Assembly (NCBI GenBank): GCA_030426605.1
Contig: JAUHXM010000001.1
Location: 91,379-155,378 of the forward strand
Direction of reading: 5' to 3'
Source: Phycisphaerae bacterium
GTDB taxonomy: Bacteria; Planctomycetota; Phycisphaerae; Phycisphaerales; UBA1924
DNA: 64,000 nucleotides
Within the stretch, counting starts at the first letter, position 1, and the number at the start of each line of letters is the position of its first letter. The notes under the pieces were generated by a model, which saw only the letters and a program-made list of their open reading frames with translations, was not told where the DNA came from and did not search any database. The translations under genes were made by a program, and so were the position numbers. This document shows positions 33,745 to 42,417 of this stretch, piece by piece.

Positions 33745-36700
33745 TCAACTCGCGACGATGTTCACCATCCGCCCCGGCACCACAATCACCTTGCGCACCG
33801 TCTTGCCCTCGAGCAGCTCGACGATCCGCGGGTCCGCCAGGGCCGCCGCTTCCATCGCCTTCTGATCCGCGCCCGCCGGCACGACGATCTTCGACCGCAC
33901 CTTGCCCAGCACCTGCACCGGGATCTCGATCTCGTCATCGACGAGCATCTTCGGGTCCACCTCGGGCCACGCCTGCAGCGACACCGGGCCGTGCGACTCG
34001 GTGCGCCCCAGCTTGGACCACAATTCCTCGGCAAGATGCGGCACGAACGGGCTCAGGGTGCGCGCGAAGCGGTCCATCTGGTCTTCCGTCAGCACGTCCG
34101 CGGCGTTCACGAACTCGATCATCGCGGCGATCGCCGTGTTGAACGCCAGCCGGTCGATGTCGCGCCCCACCTTGTCGATCATCCGGTGCAGCTTCTTCTC
34201 GACGCCCTCCTCGGGCTGACCCGCGAAGACGGGGTTGCCCGATTCCTCGTCCACGCACAAACGCCACAGCTTCTGGCAGAACCGGAAGAGCCCGATCGTG
34301 TCCTTCGTGTTCCAGGGCTTGGACGCCTCCAGGGGCCCCATGTACATCTCGTAGAGCCTGAACGTGTCCGCGCCGTACTGCTCGATGACGTCGTCGGGGT
34401 TCACGACGTTCTTGAGGCTCTTGGACATCTTCGCCGTGATCTGCAGCACCTTCTCGCCCGTCGCAATCTCGACCCACTCGGGCTTCTCCTCGGTGCCCCG
34501 GTTTTCGACCTCGTCCACGGGCACGAGCGTGCGGTCGAGCCGCTGGAACGCGAAGCTCGTGATCAATCCCTGGTGGAACAGCTTCGCGAACGGCTCGGGC
34601 GTGCTGACCGCGCCCAGGTCGTACAGCACCTTGTGCCAGAACCGCGCGTAGAGCAGGTGCAGCACCGCGTGCTCGGCGCCGCCGATGTACAGGTCCACGC
34701 CCGGGTGCTTCGTGTCCGCGCCCATCCAGTAGCGCTCGGCGTCCAGCCCGACGAACCGCGATTGGTTCTTCGGGTCGCAGTAGCGCAGCTGGTACCAGCA
34801 GCTGCCCGCCCACCCGGGCATCGTGTTCGTCTCACGCGTGACCTTGGCGTCCGCGGGCAACCCCTCGACGCCCGCCTCGCCCGCGGTCGTGTGCAGCCAG
34901 TCGGTCGCCTTGGCGAGCAAGGGCTGGGGGTCCTGCGATTCGACGGGCTCGTAGTCCGCGATCGCGGGCAACGCGACGGGCAGGCTCTCGGCGCGCACGG
35001 GGTGGTGGTGCCCCTGCTCGTCGAAGACGATCGGGAAGGGCTCGCCCCAGTAGCGCTGGCGGCTGAACAGCCAGTCGCGCAGGCGGTAGTTCACCTTGCC
35101 CGCGCCGATGCCCCTGGACTGCATCCACGCGATGATCGCGGCCTTCGCCTCGGGCACGTTCATGCCGTTCAGCGAGACCTCATCGTTGGACGAGTTGACC
35201 GCGCGCCCCGTGCCGGAGAACGCCGCGCCGGACCTGTCCCAGTGGCGCTTCTCCGCGAACCGGGCGCGCATGGAGGCGAGGTCGGGCTCGCCCATGTCCG
35301 CGATCGCCAGCAACCATTCCGCCTGCACGCCGCCGCGCACGGCCGGGCCCTCGTCCGCCGTCTTCCGCCGCGTCCGCACGATGCCGAGCAACGACTGGAA
35401 CCGCTCGGGCCCGGCGTTCTCGCTCGTCACGAGCCCGATGAAGTCCGCCATCAGCGACTGCCACCCGCCCGGCTCATCTTCCCGCGCGTGCTCGGCGGCG
35501 TACGCCATCGCGAGGATCGGCGTGGGGTAGACCACGTCCACGATCGGCAGGTTGAACTCCTTGGCGAACTCGTAGTCGCGCTCGTCGCCCGAGGGCACCG
35601 CCATGATCGCGCCCGTGCCGTAGCCCATGAGGACGTAATCCGCCACCCACACCGGGATCCGCTCGCCCGTCGCGGGGTTCACGACATCGACGCCCAGCGG
35701 CACGCCCGTCTTCTCCTTCGATTCCTGACGCTCGACGTCCGACCGGTTCCGCGCCGCCTCGGCGTACGCCCGGACCGCCCCCGCGTCCGTCCCCGCCGGC
35801 GGGTCCAGCAGCACCGCCCCGACCAGCGGGTGCTCGGGCGCGACCACCATGTATGTCGCGCCGAAGATCGTGTCCGGGCGCGTCGTGTACACACGCAACG
35901 CCGCGTCCGCCCCGGCGGGCGGGTCGGCCAGCGCAAAGTCCACCTCCGCGCCCTCGCTGCGCCCGATCCACTCCGTCTGCTGGATCCGCGTGGAATCGGG
36001 CCAATCCACGCTCGAGAGCCCGGCGAGCAACCGGTCCGCGTACGCCGTGATCCGGAACATCCACTGGCGCAGCGGCTTGCGCAGCACGGGGTGGCTCCCA
36101 CGCTCCGATCGGCCGTCGATGACCTCCTCGTTCGCCAACGCCGTGCCCAGCTTGGGGCACCAGTTCACCGTCTGCTCGCCCAGGTACGCCAGGCGGTAGG
36201 AATCGATCACCAGGCGCTTGTCGTCCGTGGACATCGCGTCCCAGGTGTCCCAGGTGCGCGCCTTGGTGTCGGTGTCGTGTTCCGCGGCGTCCGGGTTGAC
36301 GCGGATGGCGCGGTCGCCGCGCGCGAACTGCTCGATCAGCTCGGCGATCGGGCGCCCCTTGCCGTGCCCGCTGTCCGCCTCGGTGTCGAACCACGAGTCG
36401 TAGATGCGCAGGAAGATCCACTGCGTCCAGCGGTAGAAGTCCTCGTCGATCGTCCCGAACTCACGCGACCAGTCGTACGAGAACCCGAACCGCTTGAGCT
36501 GGCGCCGGAAGTTGTCGATCGATTTCTTGGTCGTCTCCGCGGGGTGCACGCCCGTCTGCACGGCGTACTGCTCGGCGGGCAACCCGAACGCGTCCCACCC
36601 CATCGGGTGCAGCACGTTGTGGCCTGTCATGCGCCGATACCGGCTGATGATGTCGCTCGCCGTGTACCCCTCGGGGTGCCCCACGTGCAGGCCCGCGCCC

Positions 36701-36885
36701 GATGGGTAGGGGAACATGTCCAGGCAGTAGAACTTGGGCTTGGACGTGTCGAACCCGGCGTCGCCCGGGTTGGGCGTCACAAAGGTGCCGCGCTCGTCCC
36801 ACCACGCCTGCCATTTCGTCTCGATCTCGCCGGCGAGCTTGGCGGTGTACTTGTGCGTGGCTCGCGCCTCGGTCTGGGTCGTCAT
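33745..36885 (-). CDS. leuS: Leucyl-tRNA synthetase, unusually long
   Basis: LeuRS charges tRNALeu. The HIGH-type motif is HVGH (residues 67-70, in FPYPSGAGLHVGHPEGYT); KMSKS is at residues 819-823 (QITAKMSKSLKNVV). The editing domain CP1 contains a VYTTRPDTIFGATYMVVAP segment (the Thr-rich editing loop) and GTGAIMAVPSGDERD. At 1046 residues it is about 180 longer than E. coli LeuRS (860), with insertions near the editing and connective regions (around DMGEPDLASMRARFAEKRHW). The first ATG gives MTTQTEARATHKYTAKLAGE. It is followed at once by alkD. Confidence 0.96.
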   Translation of the reverse strand: MTTQTEARATHKYTAKLAGEIETKWQAWWDERGTFVTPNPGDAGFDTSKPKFYCLDMFPYPSGAGLHVGHPEGYTASDIISRYRRMTGHNVLHPMGWDAFGLPAEQYAVQTGVHPAETTKKSIDNFRRQLKRFGFSYDWSREFGTIDEDFYRWTQWIFLRIYDSWFDTEADSGHGKGRPIAELIEQFARGDRAIRVNPDAAEHDTDTKARTWDTWDAMSTDDKRLVIDSYRLAYLGEQTVNWCPKLGTALANEEVIDGRSERGSHPVLRKPLRQWMFRITAYADRLLAGLSSVDWPDSTRIQQTEWIGRSEGAEVDFALADPPAGADAALRVYTTRPDTIFGATYMVVAPEHPLVGAVLLDPPAGTDAGAVRAYAEAARNRSDVERQESKEKTGVPLGVDVVNPATGERIPVWVADYVLMGYGTGAIMAVPSGDERDYEFAKEFNLPIVDVVYPTPILAMAYAAEHAREDEPGGWQSLMADFIGLVTSENAGPERFQSLLGIVRTRRKTADEGPAVRGGVQAEWLLAIADMGEPDLASMRARFAEKRHWDRSGAAFSGTGRAVNSSNDEVSLNGMNVPEAKAAIIAWMQSRGIGAGKVNYRLRDWLFSRQRYWGEPFPIVFDEQGHHHPVRAESLPVALPAIADYEPVESQDPQPLLAKATDWLHTTAGEAGVEGLPADAKVTRETNTMPGWAGSCWYQLRYCDPKNQSRFVGLDAERYWMGADTKHPGVDLYIGGAEHAVLHLLYARFWHKVLYDLGAVSTPEPFAKLFHQGLITSFAFQRLDRTLVPVDEVENRGTEEKPEWVEIATGEKVLQITAKMSKSLKNVVNPDDVIEQYGADTFRLYEMYMGPLEASKPWNTKDTIGLFRFCQKLWRLCVDEESGNPVFAGQPEEGVEKKLHRMIDKVGRDIDRLAFNTAIAAMIEFVNAADVLTEDQMDRFARTLSPFVPHLAEELWSKLGRTESHGPVSLQAWPEVDPKMLVDDEIEIPVQVLGKVRSKIVVPAGADQKAMEAAALADPRIVELLEGKTVRKVIVVPGRMVNIVAS

Positions 36886-36949
36886 CGCTGGGTCTCGCGA
36901 AAAGAGGTCTCGGGGGTGGGTGAGCAGAGCGGTCGGTCGTTAACGAACA

Positions 36950-36973
36950 CGGGCCCCGCCGACGCGGAGCCCG
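36950..36973 (-). other. Hairpin in leuS leader / downstream of lipoprotein gene
   Basis: CGGGCCCCGC and GCGGAGCCCG form a 10-bp stem with one mismatch and a 3-base loop, in the 256-base space between the lipoprotein stop and leuS. It could terminate the folC-lipoprotein transcript or affect leuS. It has no U tract, and no T-box specifier or antiterminator sequence was found. The rest of the space holds nothing recognisable except a GAGAG-TCA-CTCTC mini-hairpin. Confidence 0.3.
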
Positions 36974-37141
36974 GTGTGAGAGTCACTCTCGGCGCGCGCG
37001 TCAACGGGTGCTGGGCACCTTGGCAAGCGGCGAGATGGTCCCTCCGTCGTTCATCGCGGGCGAGTATACGCCGCCGCGCGAACACGAATCGGGCCACCCC
37101 CAGTCCTGGGGCCGATGGAGGGATCGATTCTGCAGCGTGAA

Positions 37142-37624
37142 TCAGGAGCCCGCGCCGGGCTCGCCGGTCTGCACCGCGATCGCCGTCATCCGCACGCGGT
37201 AGACCGGGCGCGTCGCCGCGAAGTCGCCCCCGCCGGGCCGAAGCAAGTCGCGCGACGAGTCCTCGAACGACCCCGAGACGGACCGGACGGGCTGCCCGTC
37301 CTGCTCGGTGATCTCGCGCTGGATCTCGATGATCGCGTCCGCCCCGATCTCGCCCGCCCGCTTGCGCAGCTCGGCGAGCGCCAGCCGCTCGGCGTTCTCG
37401 ATCCGGTGCTCGTACCGCGCCTCGGCGGTCGCGTACACCCGGCCCAGCTCGCGGTACGCCGCGGGCGTCGTGTCGGAATAGACCGCGACGTCCAGGAACG
37501 CCGTGGGCTCGGCGGGCGGGGTGACCCCCCGCGCCAGCTCCGTCCGCCCGGTGCTCGACTCGCACGCGCCCAGCAACAGCCCCAACGCGACGCACCCCGC
37601 GACGATGAGCAACCGGTGATTCAC
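37142..37624 (-). CDS. Lipoprotein with a YbjQ-like central helix
   Basis: A 160-residue predicted lipoprotein. The signal MNHRLLIVAGCVALGLLLGAC (GTG start) ends in lipobox LLGAC. The mature part contains ERLALAELRKRAGEIGADAI, which resembles the helix-strand 'A...L...A..iGADAVig' of YbjQ/DUF4156-type lipoproteins. It ends VYRVRMTAIAVQTGEPGAGS. The GTG start overlaps the folC stop by 4 bases (GTGA), so the two are translationally coupled. A link to folate metabolism is not evident. Confidence 0.72.
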   Translation of the reverse strand: MNHRLLIVAGCVALGLLLGACESSTGRTELARGVTPPAEPTAFLDVAVYSDTTPAAYRELGRVYATAEARYEHRIENAERLALAELRKRAGEIGADAIIEIQREITEQDGQPVRSVSGSFEDSSRDLLRPGGGDFAATRPVYRVRMTAIAVQTGEPGAGS

Positions 37625-39093
37625 GACGCCCCCTCCGCGCGCTTGCGCTCGAGCATCTGCTGGACGAGCCGCTTCGCCTCGCCCGCGAGGTGGAAGCTGC
37701 CCGTGACGCAGATGAGGTCCTCGCGCGTCACCGCGCGGGCGGCGGTGTTGATCGCGTCCTTCAGCGTCGGCTCGACCTGCGCCATCTTCGTGGACGCCTC
37801 GGCGAACCGGCGCGCCAGCTCGGCGGGGTCCTCGGCGCGGGGGTTGTCCGCCGCGCGCGTGAAGATGACCTTGTCGGCACCCCGTGCGACCTCGGCGAGC
37901 AGGCCGTCCACGTCCTTGTCCGCCGCGCATCCAAAGATCATCACCATCGAGTCGTAGCGGACGTGCGCGCCGATCGACTTGACGAGCGCCCCCAGAGACA
38001 CCGGCGTGTGCGCCCCGTCGATCACGATCCGGGGCGAGTCGAGCACCTGCTCGAGCCGCCCGTTGCGCGGCGTATTCGCAAGCCCGACCGCGACGTCGCG
38101 TTCGGGCGCCTCGAACCCGCCCTCGCGCAGGCGGTCCAGGATCGCCAGGACCACGCCGCAGTTCGCCGCCTGGTGCTCGCCGGGCAGCGGCACCGCGAGG
38201 TGCTCGTACTCCGTCCGCGCCGTCGAGACGCTGACCCGCGCGTGCGGGCCCATGTCGTGCGACGCGACGAACCGCCAGGAATAATCGATGTCCTCGCCCA
38301 GCACCACGAGCGTCGCGCCGACCTCCTCGGCGTGCGCTTTGAGAACCTCCATCACCCCGTCCTCCTGCGGCAGGGTGATCGTGGTCACGCCGGGCTTCAT
38401 GATGCCCGCCTTCTCCCTCGCGATCTCTTGGAGGGTGCTGCCGAGCAGCTGCGTGTGCTCGAGCTGGATCGTCGTGATCGCGCTGACCTCGGGCGTGATG
38501 ACGTTCGTCGAGTCCAGGCGTCCGCCGAGCCCGACCTCGATGACCGCGGCGTCAACCGCTTTGTCGGCGAAGAACCGGAACGCCAGCGCGGTGAGCAGCT
38601 CGAAGTAGGTCGGCTCCCCCAGCTTCGCCGGGACCTTCTCCGCGGCTTCGCGGACAAGGTTCATCTGCTGCGCAAAGCTGTACTGCGTGATCGGCTCACC
38701 GCCGAGGCGCACGCGCTCGCGGACATCGGTCAGGTGCGGGCTCGTGAACAAACCAGTCGTGTACCCGCACGCGCCGAGGCAGCTGGCGAGCATCTCGCAG
38801 ACGCTGCCCTTGCCCTTGGACCCCGCGACGTGCACGAGCTTGATCGCCTCGTGCGGGTTGCCCAGGTGCTCGAGCAACGCCCGCATCCGGTCGAGCTTGA
38901 ACGCCTCGCTGGTCACGCGCCCGGGGCGCATCGCCTCGACGTTGGTGCGTTCGTCGAGCCACCGAAGCGCCCCCGCGTAGGTCATCGGGGCGGCGTCGGG
39001 CTCTCGCTTGCCCGCGCCGCGGGGCGCGGGGCGGGCGGGTTTCGTCTCAACGGTCCGCGCCGAAGCGCGCGACCGGGTGGTGCTTCGCGGCAT
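37621..39093 (-). CDS. folC: Bifunctional folylpolyglutamate synthase/dihydrofolate synthase
   Basis: FolC adds Glu to dihydropteroate and later polyglutamates. The ATP-binding loop is GSKGKGS (residues 91-97), followed by LFTSPHLTDVRERVRLGGEP, the Omega loop/TSPHL motif. The Mur-ligase-like centre is present (VIEVGLGGRLDSTNVI, ITTIQLEHTQLLGSTL, EKAGIMKPG), and the C-terminal domain has VIDGAHTPVSLGALVKS. A basic, disordered N-terminal extension of about 36 residues precedes the core. The gene overlaps the lipoprotein gene by 4 bases. Confidence 0.94.
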   Translation of the reverse strand: MPRSTTRSRASARTVETKPARPAPRGAGKREPDAAPMTYAGALRWLDERTNVEAMRPGRVTSEAFKLDRMRALLEHLGNPHEAIKLVHVAGSKGKGSVCEMLASCLGACGYTTGLFTSPHLTDVRERVRLGGEPITQYSFAQQMNLVREAAEKVPAKLGEPTYFELLTALAFRFFADKAVDAAVIEVGLGGRLDSTNVITPEVSAITTIQLEHTQLLGSTLQEIAREKAGIMKPGVTTITLPQEDGVMEVLKAHAEEVGATLVVLGEDIDYSWRFVASHDMGPHARVSVSTARTEYEHLAVPLPGEHQAANCGVVLAILDRLREGGFEAPERDVAVGLANTPRNGRLEQVLDSPRIVIDGAHTPVSLGALVKSIGAHVRYDSMVMIFGCAADKDVDGLLAEVARGADKVIFTRAADNPRAEDPAELARRFAEASTKMAQVEPTLKDAINTAARAVTREDLICVTGSFHLAGEAKRLVQQMLERKRAEGAS

Positions 39094-39195
39094 GGATGCA
39101 CTGTATCCCTCGACCCGGCGCGCTCAAAGCCCGACGCCCGCAACACGCGGCCCGCCAGCGCCTGAATAGGTGGTGTCCCCGCCCGGGTTGCGGGC

Positions 39196-39981
39196 TCACC
39201 CGCCGGTGCGAGACGCCTGCGCGATCGCGCGCTTCATGTCCGCAACCGCTGATCGCAGCCCGACATAGATCGACCGGCTCACGATCGCGTGCCCGATGTG
39301 GAGCTCGGCGAGCCCGGGCAACGCCGCGATCGGCCCGACGTTGTGGTAGTTCAGGGCGTGCCCGGCGTTGAACCGCATGCCACGCTCGCGGATGCGCACC
39401 CCGGCATGCTCGACCGCCGCGATCGCCGACGCGAGCGACCCGCGCCGGGTGTCCCCCCCGCACGCCGCGAACGCCTCGGCGTACGGGCCCGTGTGCACCT
39501 CACACACGTCGAACCCCGCGTCCGCCGCCGCATCGACCTGCGCCGGGTCAGCGTCGATAAAGGCAGACACGATCAGCCCCGCCTCGCGGAGACGCCCCAC
39601 CACCTCACGCAGGCGGTCGGGCTGGCCCGCGACGTCCAGCCCGCCCTCGGTCGTCACCTCCTGGCGTCCCTCGGGCACGAGCATCGCCGTGTGGGGCTCG
39701 ATCGCGCGGGCGATGCCCACCATCTCGTCCGTCGCGGCCATCTCCAGGTTCAGTCGCACCTTGACCAATCGGCGGAGAAGCTCGACGTCGCGGTCCTGCA
39801 CGTGCCGTCGGTCCTCGCGCAGGTGGACGGTGATCCCGTCCGCCCCGCCCAGTTCCGCCTCGTGGGCAGCCCGGACCACATCGGGCTCCCCCAGGTCGGG
39901 CTGGCCCGGGTACCGCGCCTGCCGCACGGTGGCGACGTGGTCGATGTTCACGCCCAATTGCACGTTGGTCGGTGTGTCCAC
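39196..39981 (-). CDS. pdxJ: Pyridoxine 5'-phosphate synthase
   Basis: PdxJ condenses 3-amino-2-oxopropyl phosphate with 1-deoxyxylulose 5-phosphate to make PNP in the DXP-dependent B6 pathway. The signature appears as QLGVNIDHVATVRQARY, VRAAHEAELGGADGITVHLR, EDRRHVQDRDVELL, MAATDEMVGIA, EGRQEVTTEGGLDV, VSAFIDAD and VCEVHTGPYAEAF, then HALNYHNVGPIAALPGLAEL. Length (261) is normal for PdxJ. The enzyme is cytoplasmic and octameric in homologues. Other pathway genes are not in the window. Confidence 0.96.
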   Translation of the reverse strand: MDTPTNVQLGVNIDHVATVRQARYPGQPDLGEPDVVRAAHEAELGGADGITVHLREDRRHVQDRDVELLRRLVKVRLNLEMAATDEMVGIARAIEPHTAMLVPEGRQEVTTEGGLDVAGQPDRLREVVGRLREAGLIVSAFIDADPAQVDAAADAGFDVCEVHTGPYAEAFAACGGDTRRGSLASAIAAVEHAGVRIRERGMRFNAGHALNYHNVGPIAALPGLAELHIGHAIVSRSIYVGLRSAVADMKRAIAQASRTGG

Positions 39982-40066
39982 GCCGAATCGTACGGCCCGG
40001 GTCGCCCCCCACGGGCCCCAGAAACGGGTTCAGACCGATTCCACCTCAAAAAATTCAAACTCACCA

Positions 40067-40094
40067 TTGACATTGTGAAAGATGTCATTAAATA
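40067..40094 (+). promoter_or_regulatory. Strong sigma70-type promoter, possibly leaderless
   Basis: TTGACA (40067-40072), a 16-base spacer and TAAATA (40089-40094) lie in an AT-rich patch (40048-40130) that stands out in this GC-rich DNA. The expected start point, about 7 bases after the -10 box, is at or just before the ATG at 40104, implying little or no 5' leader. Confidence 0.6.
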
Positions 40095-40103
40095 TTGTTC
40101 AAG

Positions 40104-40433
40104 ATGTCTTCAGAAATTCAAAACAACGGCGACCCGACCGCGGACCACCCGCTCACACGCCTGCCCCGCGAGGACCTGGACCTGATCTGCGAGCTCGTGC
40201 TCCAGTCGGGGTCGCTCAAGGGGCTCGGCGAGTCATACGGCGTGAGCTACCCGACGATCCGGACGCGCCTTGATCGCACCATCGAACGACTCCGCGCGAT
40301 CGTCGAGGGCACCGCGCCCGACCCGGTCGCGTCGCTGCTCGCATCGCTCGTGGAGCGCGGCGAGCTGACGCCCTCGGGCGCCCGCCGCCTGCGCGACACC
40401 CTCCGTGACACCGACTCGAAAGGAACCAACTGA
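40104..40433 (+). CDS. DUF2089-like helix-turn-helix protein
   Basis: A 109-residue protein from the ATG at 40104. DUF2089 features are LPREDLDLICELVLQSGSLK and GLGESYGVSYPTIRTRLDRT, a helix-turn-helix resembling sigma-factor region 4 and typical of DUF2089. LASLVERGELTPSGARRLRD follows. This family usually occurs as a two-gene unit with a small membrane protein, and that is seen here: the next ATG overlaps the stop (TGATG). It may regulate its own operon or the membrane partner. The start is chosen as ATG because the promoter lies immediately upstream; an in-frame TTG at 40095 would lie inside the -10 region. Confidence 0.78.
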   Translation: MSSEIQNNGDPTADHPLTRLPREDLDLICELVLQSGSLKGLGESYGVSYPTIRTRLDRTIERLRAIVEGTAPDPVASLLASLVERGELTPSGARRLRDTLRDTDSKGTN

Positions 40434-40792
40434 TGGACCCGTGGTGGACCGAACCAGGAGCCGGCATCGCCGGCGCGATCATCGGAGGCGTCGGGGGCAC
40501 CGTGCTCGGTGGGATCGGGGGCGGCGTCTGCGGCCCGCTCGCCGCCGCGGGCAAGGCGCGCGGATTCGTCATGGGCTTTTTCTGGACGGCGCTCATCGTC
40601 GGCGCCGCGCTCGTCATCACGGGCGTCGTCGCCATGATCTTTCTCGATCAGCCCACGCATGTCTGGCTCGTGCTGACCGCGCCGGGGGCGCTCTTCGCCG
40701 CGCTCTCCGGCGGGCTCATACCCGCGATCAAGAAGCGCTACACGGACGCCGAGCAACGCAAGCTCGCGGCGGAAGAGCTCCGGCGCGGGTGA
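40433..40792 (+). CDS. Small membrane protein partner of the DUF2089-like gene
   Basis: A 119-residue protein. A Gly-rich first hydrophobic segment (GIAGAIIGGVGGTVLGGIGG) is followed by two further helices (GFFWTALIVGAALVITGVVAMIF and HVWLVLTAPGALFAALSGGLI) and a charged C terminus (KKRYTDAEQRKLAAEELRRG). No catalytic motif is visible. Its ATG overlaps the upstream stop codon by one base, so it is translationally coupled to the regulator. The gene converges on the dehydrogenase gene with 3 bases between the stops. Confidence 0.72.
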   Translation: MDPWWTEPGAGIAGAIIGGVGGTVLGGIGGGVCGPLAAAGKARGFVMGFFWTALIVGAALVITGVVAMIFLDQPTHVWLVLTAPGALFAALSGGLIPAIKKRYTDAEQRKLAAEELRRG

Positions 40793-40795
40793 CCG

Positions 40796-41746
40796 TCAGC
40801 AGACCCGGAACGCCGGCTCGTGCCCCTCAAGCACGCGCCAAACGTCCGAAACCACCCACCCCATGCGCTCCTTCGCGCCCGCCGTCGCGGAGGCGACGTG
40901 CGGCGACAACTCCGCGTTGGGCAGGCCGACCAGCGGGTGACCCGCCGGGATTGGCTCGGGCTCGTGCACGTCCAGCAATGCGCGCGCGTGCGGGTTGGAC
41001 CGGAGAAACGCGGCGAGCGCCGACGCGTCCATCACCTTGCCGCGCGCGGTGTTCACGATCAGCACGTTCGGTTTGACGCGCTCCAGCGCCGCCCCGTCGA
41101 TCAAGCCCCGGTTTCCCGGGCGCCCGTCCACGTGGATTGTCAACACATCGGCGCGCATCAGCAGCTCTTCGCGCGACACGGGCTCGGCGCCGTTGGACAC
41201 GGACAGATCGAGCAGATCGTGGAAGATCACCCGCATGCCCAGCGCCGCGCCCACGCGCGCAACGCGCGTCCCGACGCGCCCGAACCCGTAGACGCCAAGG
41301 GTCAGCTCGGCGAGCTCACGCGGCACGATCGCCGACGCCCGCGCCGCGTGCCACGCCGAAGCGCTCAGTGCACCCTCGATCGTCGTCACCGGGCGCAGGA
41401 CGGGCAGCACCCACGACCAGACGTACCCCACCACCGCGTCGGCGTTCGCCTCGGGGGTGTTCACCACGGCGACGCCCCGCGTCCGGCACGCTTTGAGGTC
41501 GATGTTGTCCACCCCCACCCCGGCGCGCCCGACGACCCGCAGCCCGGGGGCCCGGTCGAGCATCGCATCATCCACCCGGGTGTGGGTGCGGATGACGAGC
41601 GCCGCCGCGCCGGCGAGCGCATCCCCGAATCCGGGATCGTCGGGTGCCACCTGCGCGACCTTCGCCCGCTCGCGCAGCCACGCGAGCGGCTCGTCCGAGA
41701 TCGGCTCGGTGACGACAACCCGCGGCCCGTCTGCAACCTCTTCCAC
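40796..41746 (-). CDS. D-isomer-specific 2-hydroxyacid dehydrogenase (phosphoglycerate dehydrogenase-like)
   Basis: A 316-residue NAD-dependent dehydrogenase of the SerA/GyaR type. It shows VVGRAGVGVDNIDLKACRT and TPEANADAVVGYVWSWVL, the Rossmann motif VYGFGRVGTRVARVG, the catalytic Arg in NTARGKVMDASALAAFL, Glu in LLDVHEPEPIP and His in LSPHVASATAGAKERM. The C-terminal ACT domain of full-length SerA is absent, so it could be a short SerA or a glyoxylate/hydroxypyruvate reductase. The GTG at 41746 (EEVADGPRVVV) is chosen because the upstream extension has no family similarity. Confidence 0.85.
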   Translation of the reverse strand: MEEVADGPRVVVTEPISDEPLAWLRERAKVAQVAPDDPGFGDALAGAAALVIRTHTRVDDAMLDRAPGLRVVGRAGVGVDNIDLKACRTRGVAVVNTPEANADAVVGYVWSWVLPVLRPVTTIEGALSASAWHAARASAIVPRELAELTLGVYGFGRVGTRVARVGAALGMRVIFHDLLDLSVSNGAEPVSREELLMRADVLTIHVDGRPGNRGLIDGAALERVKPNVLIVNTARGKVMDASALAAFLRSNPHARALLDVHEPEPIPAGHPLVGLPNAELSPHVASATAGAKERMGWVVSDVWRVLEGHEPAFRVC

Positions 41747-41866
41747 GCCAACACGATAGCCAAGATCGCCGATGCCTGGCCGGAAATGTGGTGCCCGGGC
41801 CGGCCCGCCGCCGATCCCATCAGCACCGGGCGAGGTCGCCCGAGGCAACCCATTTGGGAGGATCCC

Positions 41867-42136
41867 ATGAACAAGTCTGATCTGATCGAAGCCGTCGCCT
41901 CCGAGCTTGAGGTTTCGAAGTCCGAAGCGTCGTCCGCCATCGACGCCGTCATCGCCTGCATCTCCGACGGCATCAAGCGCGACGAGAAGGTCGCGATCGC
42001 CGGGTTCGGCACCTTCACCAAGAAGATCCGCGCGGCCCGCACCGGGATGAACCCCGCGACGCGCCAGCCCATGCAGATTCCCGAGTCCACCACCTGCGGG
42101 TTCAAGCCCGCGACGGCGCTCAAGGAAGCGATCTGA
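41867..42136 (+). CDS. HU-family DNA-binding protein
   Basis: An 89-residue histone-like protein. The start MNKSDLIEAVASELEVSKSE and the core GFGTFTKKIRAARTGMNPAT are typical of HU, which wraps and bends DNA non-specifically. The DNA-binding arm NPATRQPMQIPES contains the conserved Pro. The Shine-Dalgarno sequence GGGAGGATCCC precedes the ATG. It is divergent from the dehydrogenase with 120 bases between, and is probably monocistronic, with two hairpins downstream. Confidence 0.93.
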   Translation: MNKSDLIEAVASELEVSKSEASSAIDAVIACISDGIKRDEKVAIAGFGTFTKKIRAARTGMNPATRQPMQIPESTTCGFKPATALKEAI

Positions 42137-42175
42137 ATCTGAGTCGGATCCTGTCGGATCCGAGCTGTGACCGAC

Positions 42176-42197
42176 CACGGGCCCGAGAGGGCCCGTG
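42176..42197 (+). terminator. GC-rich hairpin downstream of HU
   Basis: CACGGGCCC and GGGCCCGTG form a perfect 9-bp stem capped by a GAGA tetraloop, 39 bases after the HU stop. No U tract follows, so termination is likely but not certain. A direct repeat TCGGATCCTGTCGGATCC precedes it. Confidence 0.45.
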
Positions 42198-42222
42198 CCG
42201 CACATCGAATGAATCACCACTC

Positions 42223-42255
42223 GAGCCCGCGCGTCACTTGGTGGCGTGCGGGCTC
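42223..42255. other. Second hairpin between HU and trpE
   Basis: GAGCCCGCGCG and CGTGCGGGCTC form an 11-bp stem (one G-T pair) around an 11-base loop. It lies in the 281-base space shared by the convergent HU and trpE genes and may terminate trpE or be a repeated palindrome. Confidence 0.35.
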
Positions 42256-42417
42256 TGACGTGCGCGAGCGAGGACGCCGGGTCCAACCCACCATGGACCC
42301 GGGCGCCCCTCTCGCTCGCGGTGGGCGGCCCGGATGGGGATTGGGCCGCCTCCACTCTCCAGGATTCAGAGCGTCATCCGCGCCCGCGACTCACACCTGA
42401 ATCCGAGGAAATCTTCT

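Noticed and set aside
33649-37140. 1163-aa plus-strand ORF
   Set aside because: It is antisense to leuS and alkD, which are well supported. It is Arg/His/Val-rich low-complexity sequence, typical of shadow frames.
36886-37141. T-box or leucine attenuator before leuS
   Set aside because: There is a hairpin, but no T-box motif, no CUC specifier loop, no run of Leu codons and no terminator with a U tract.
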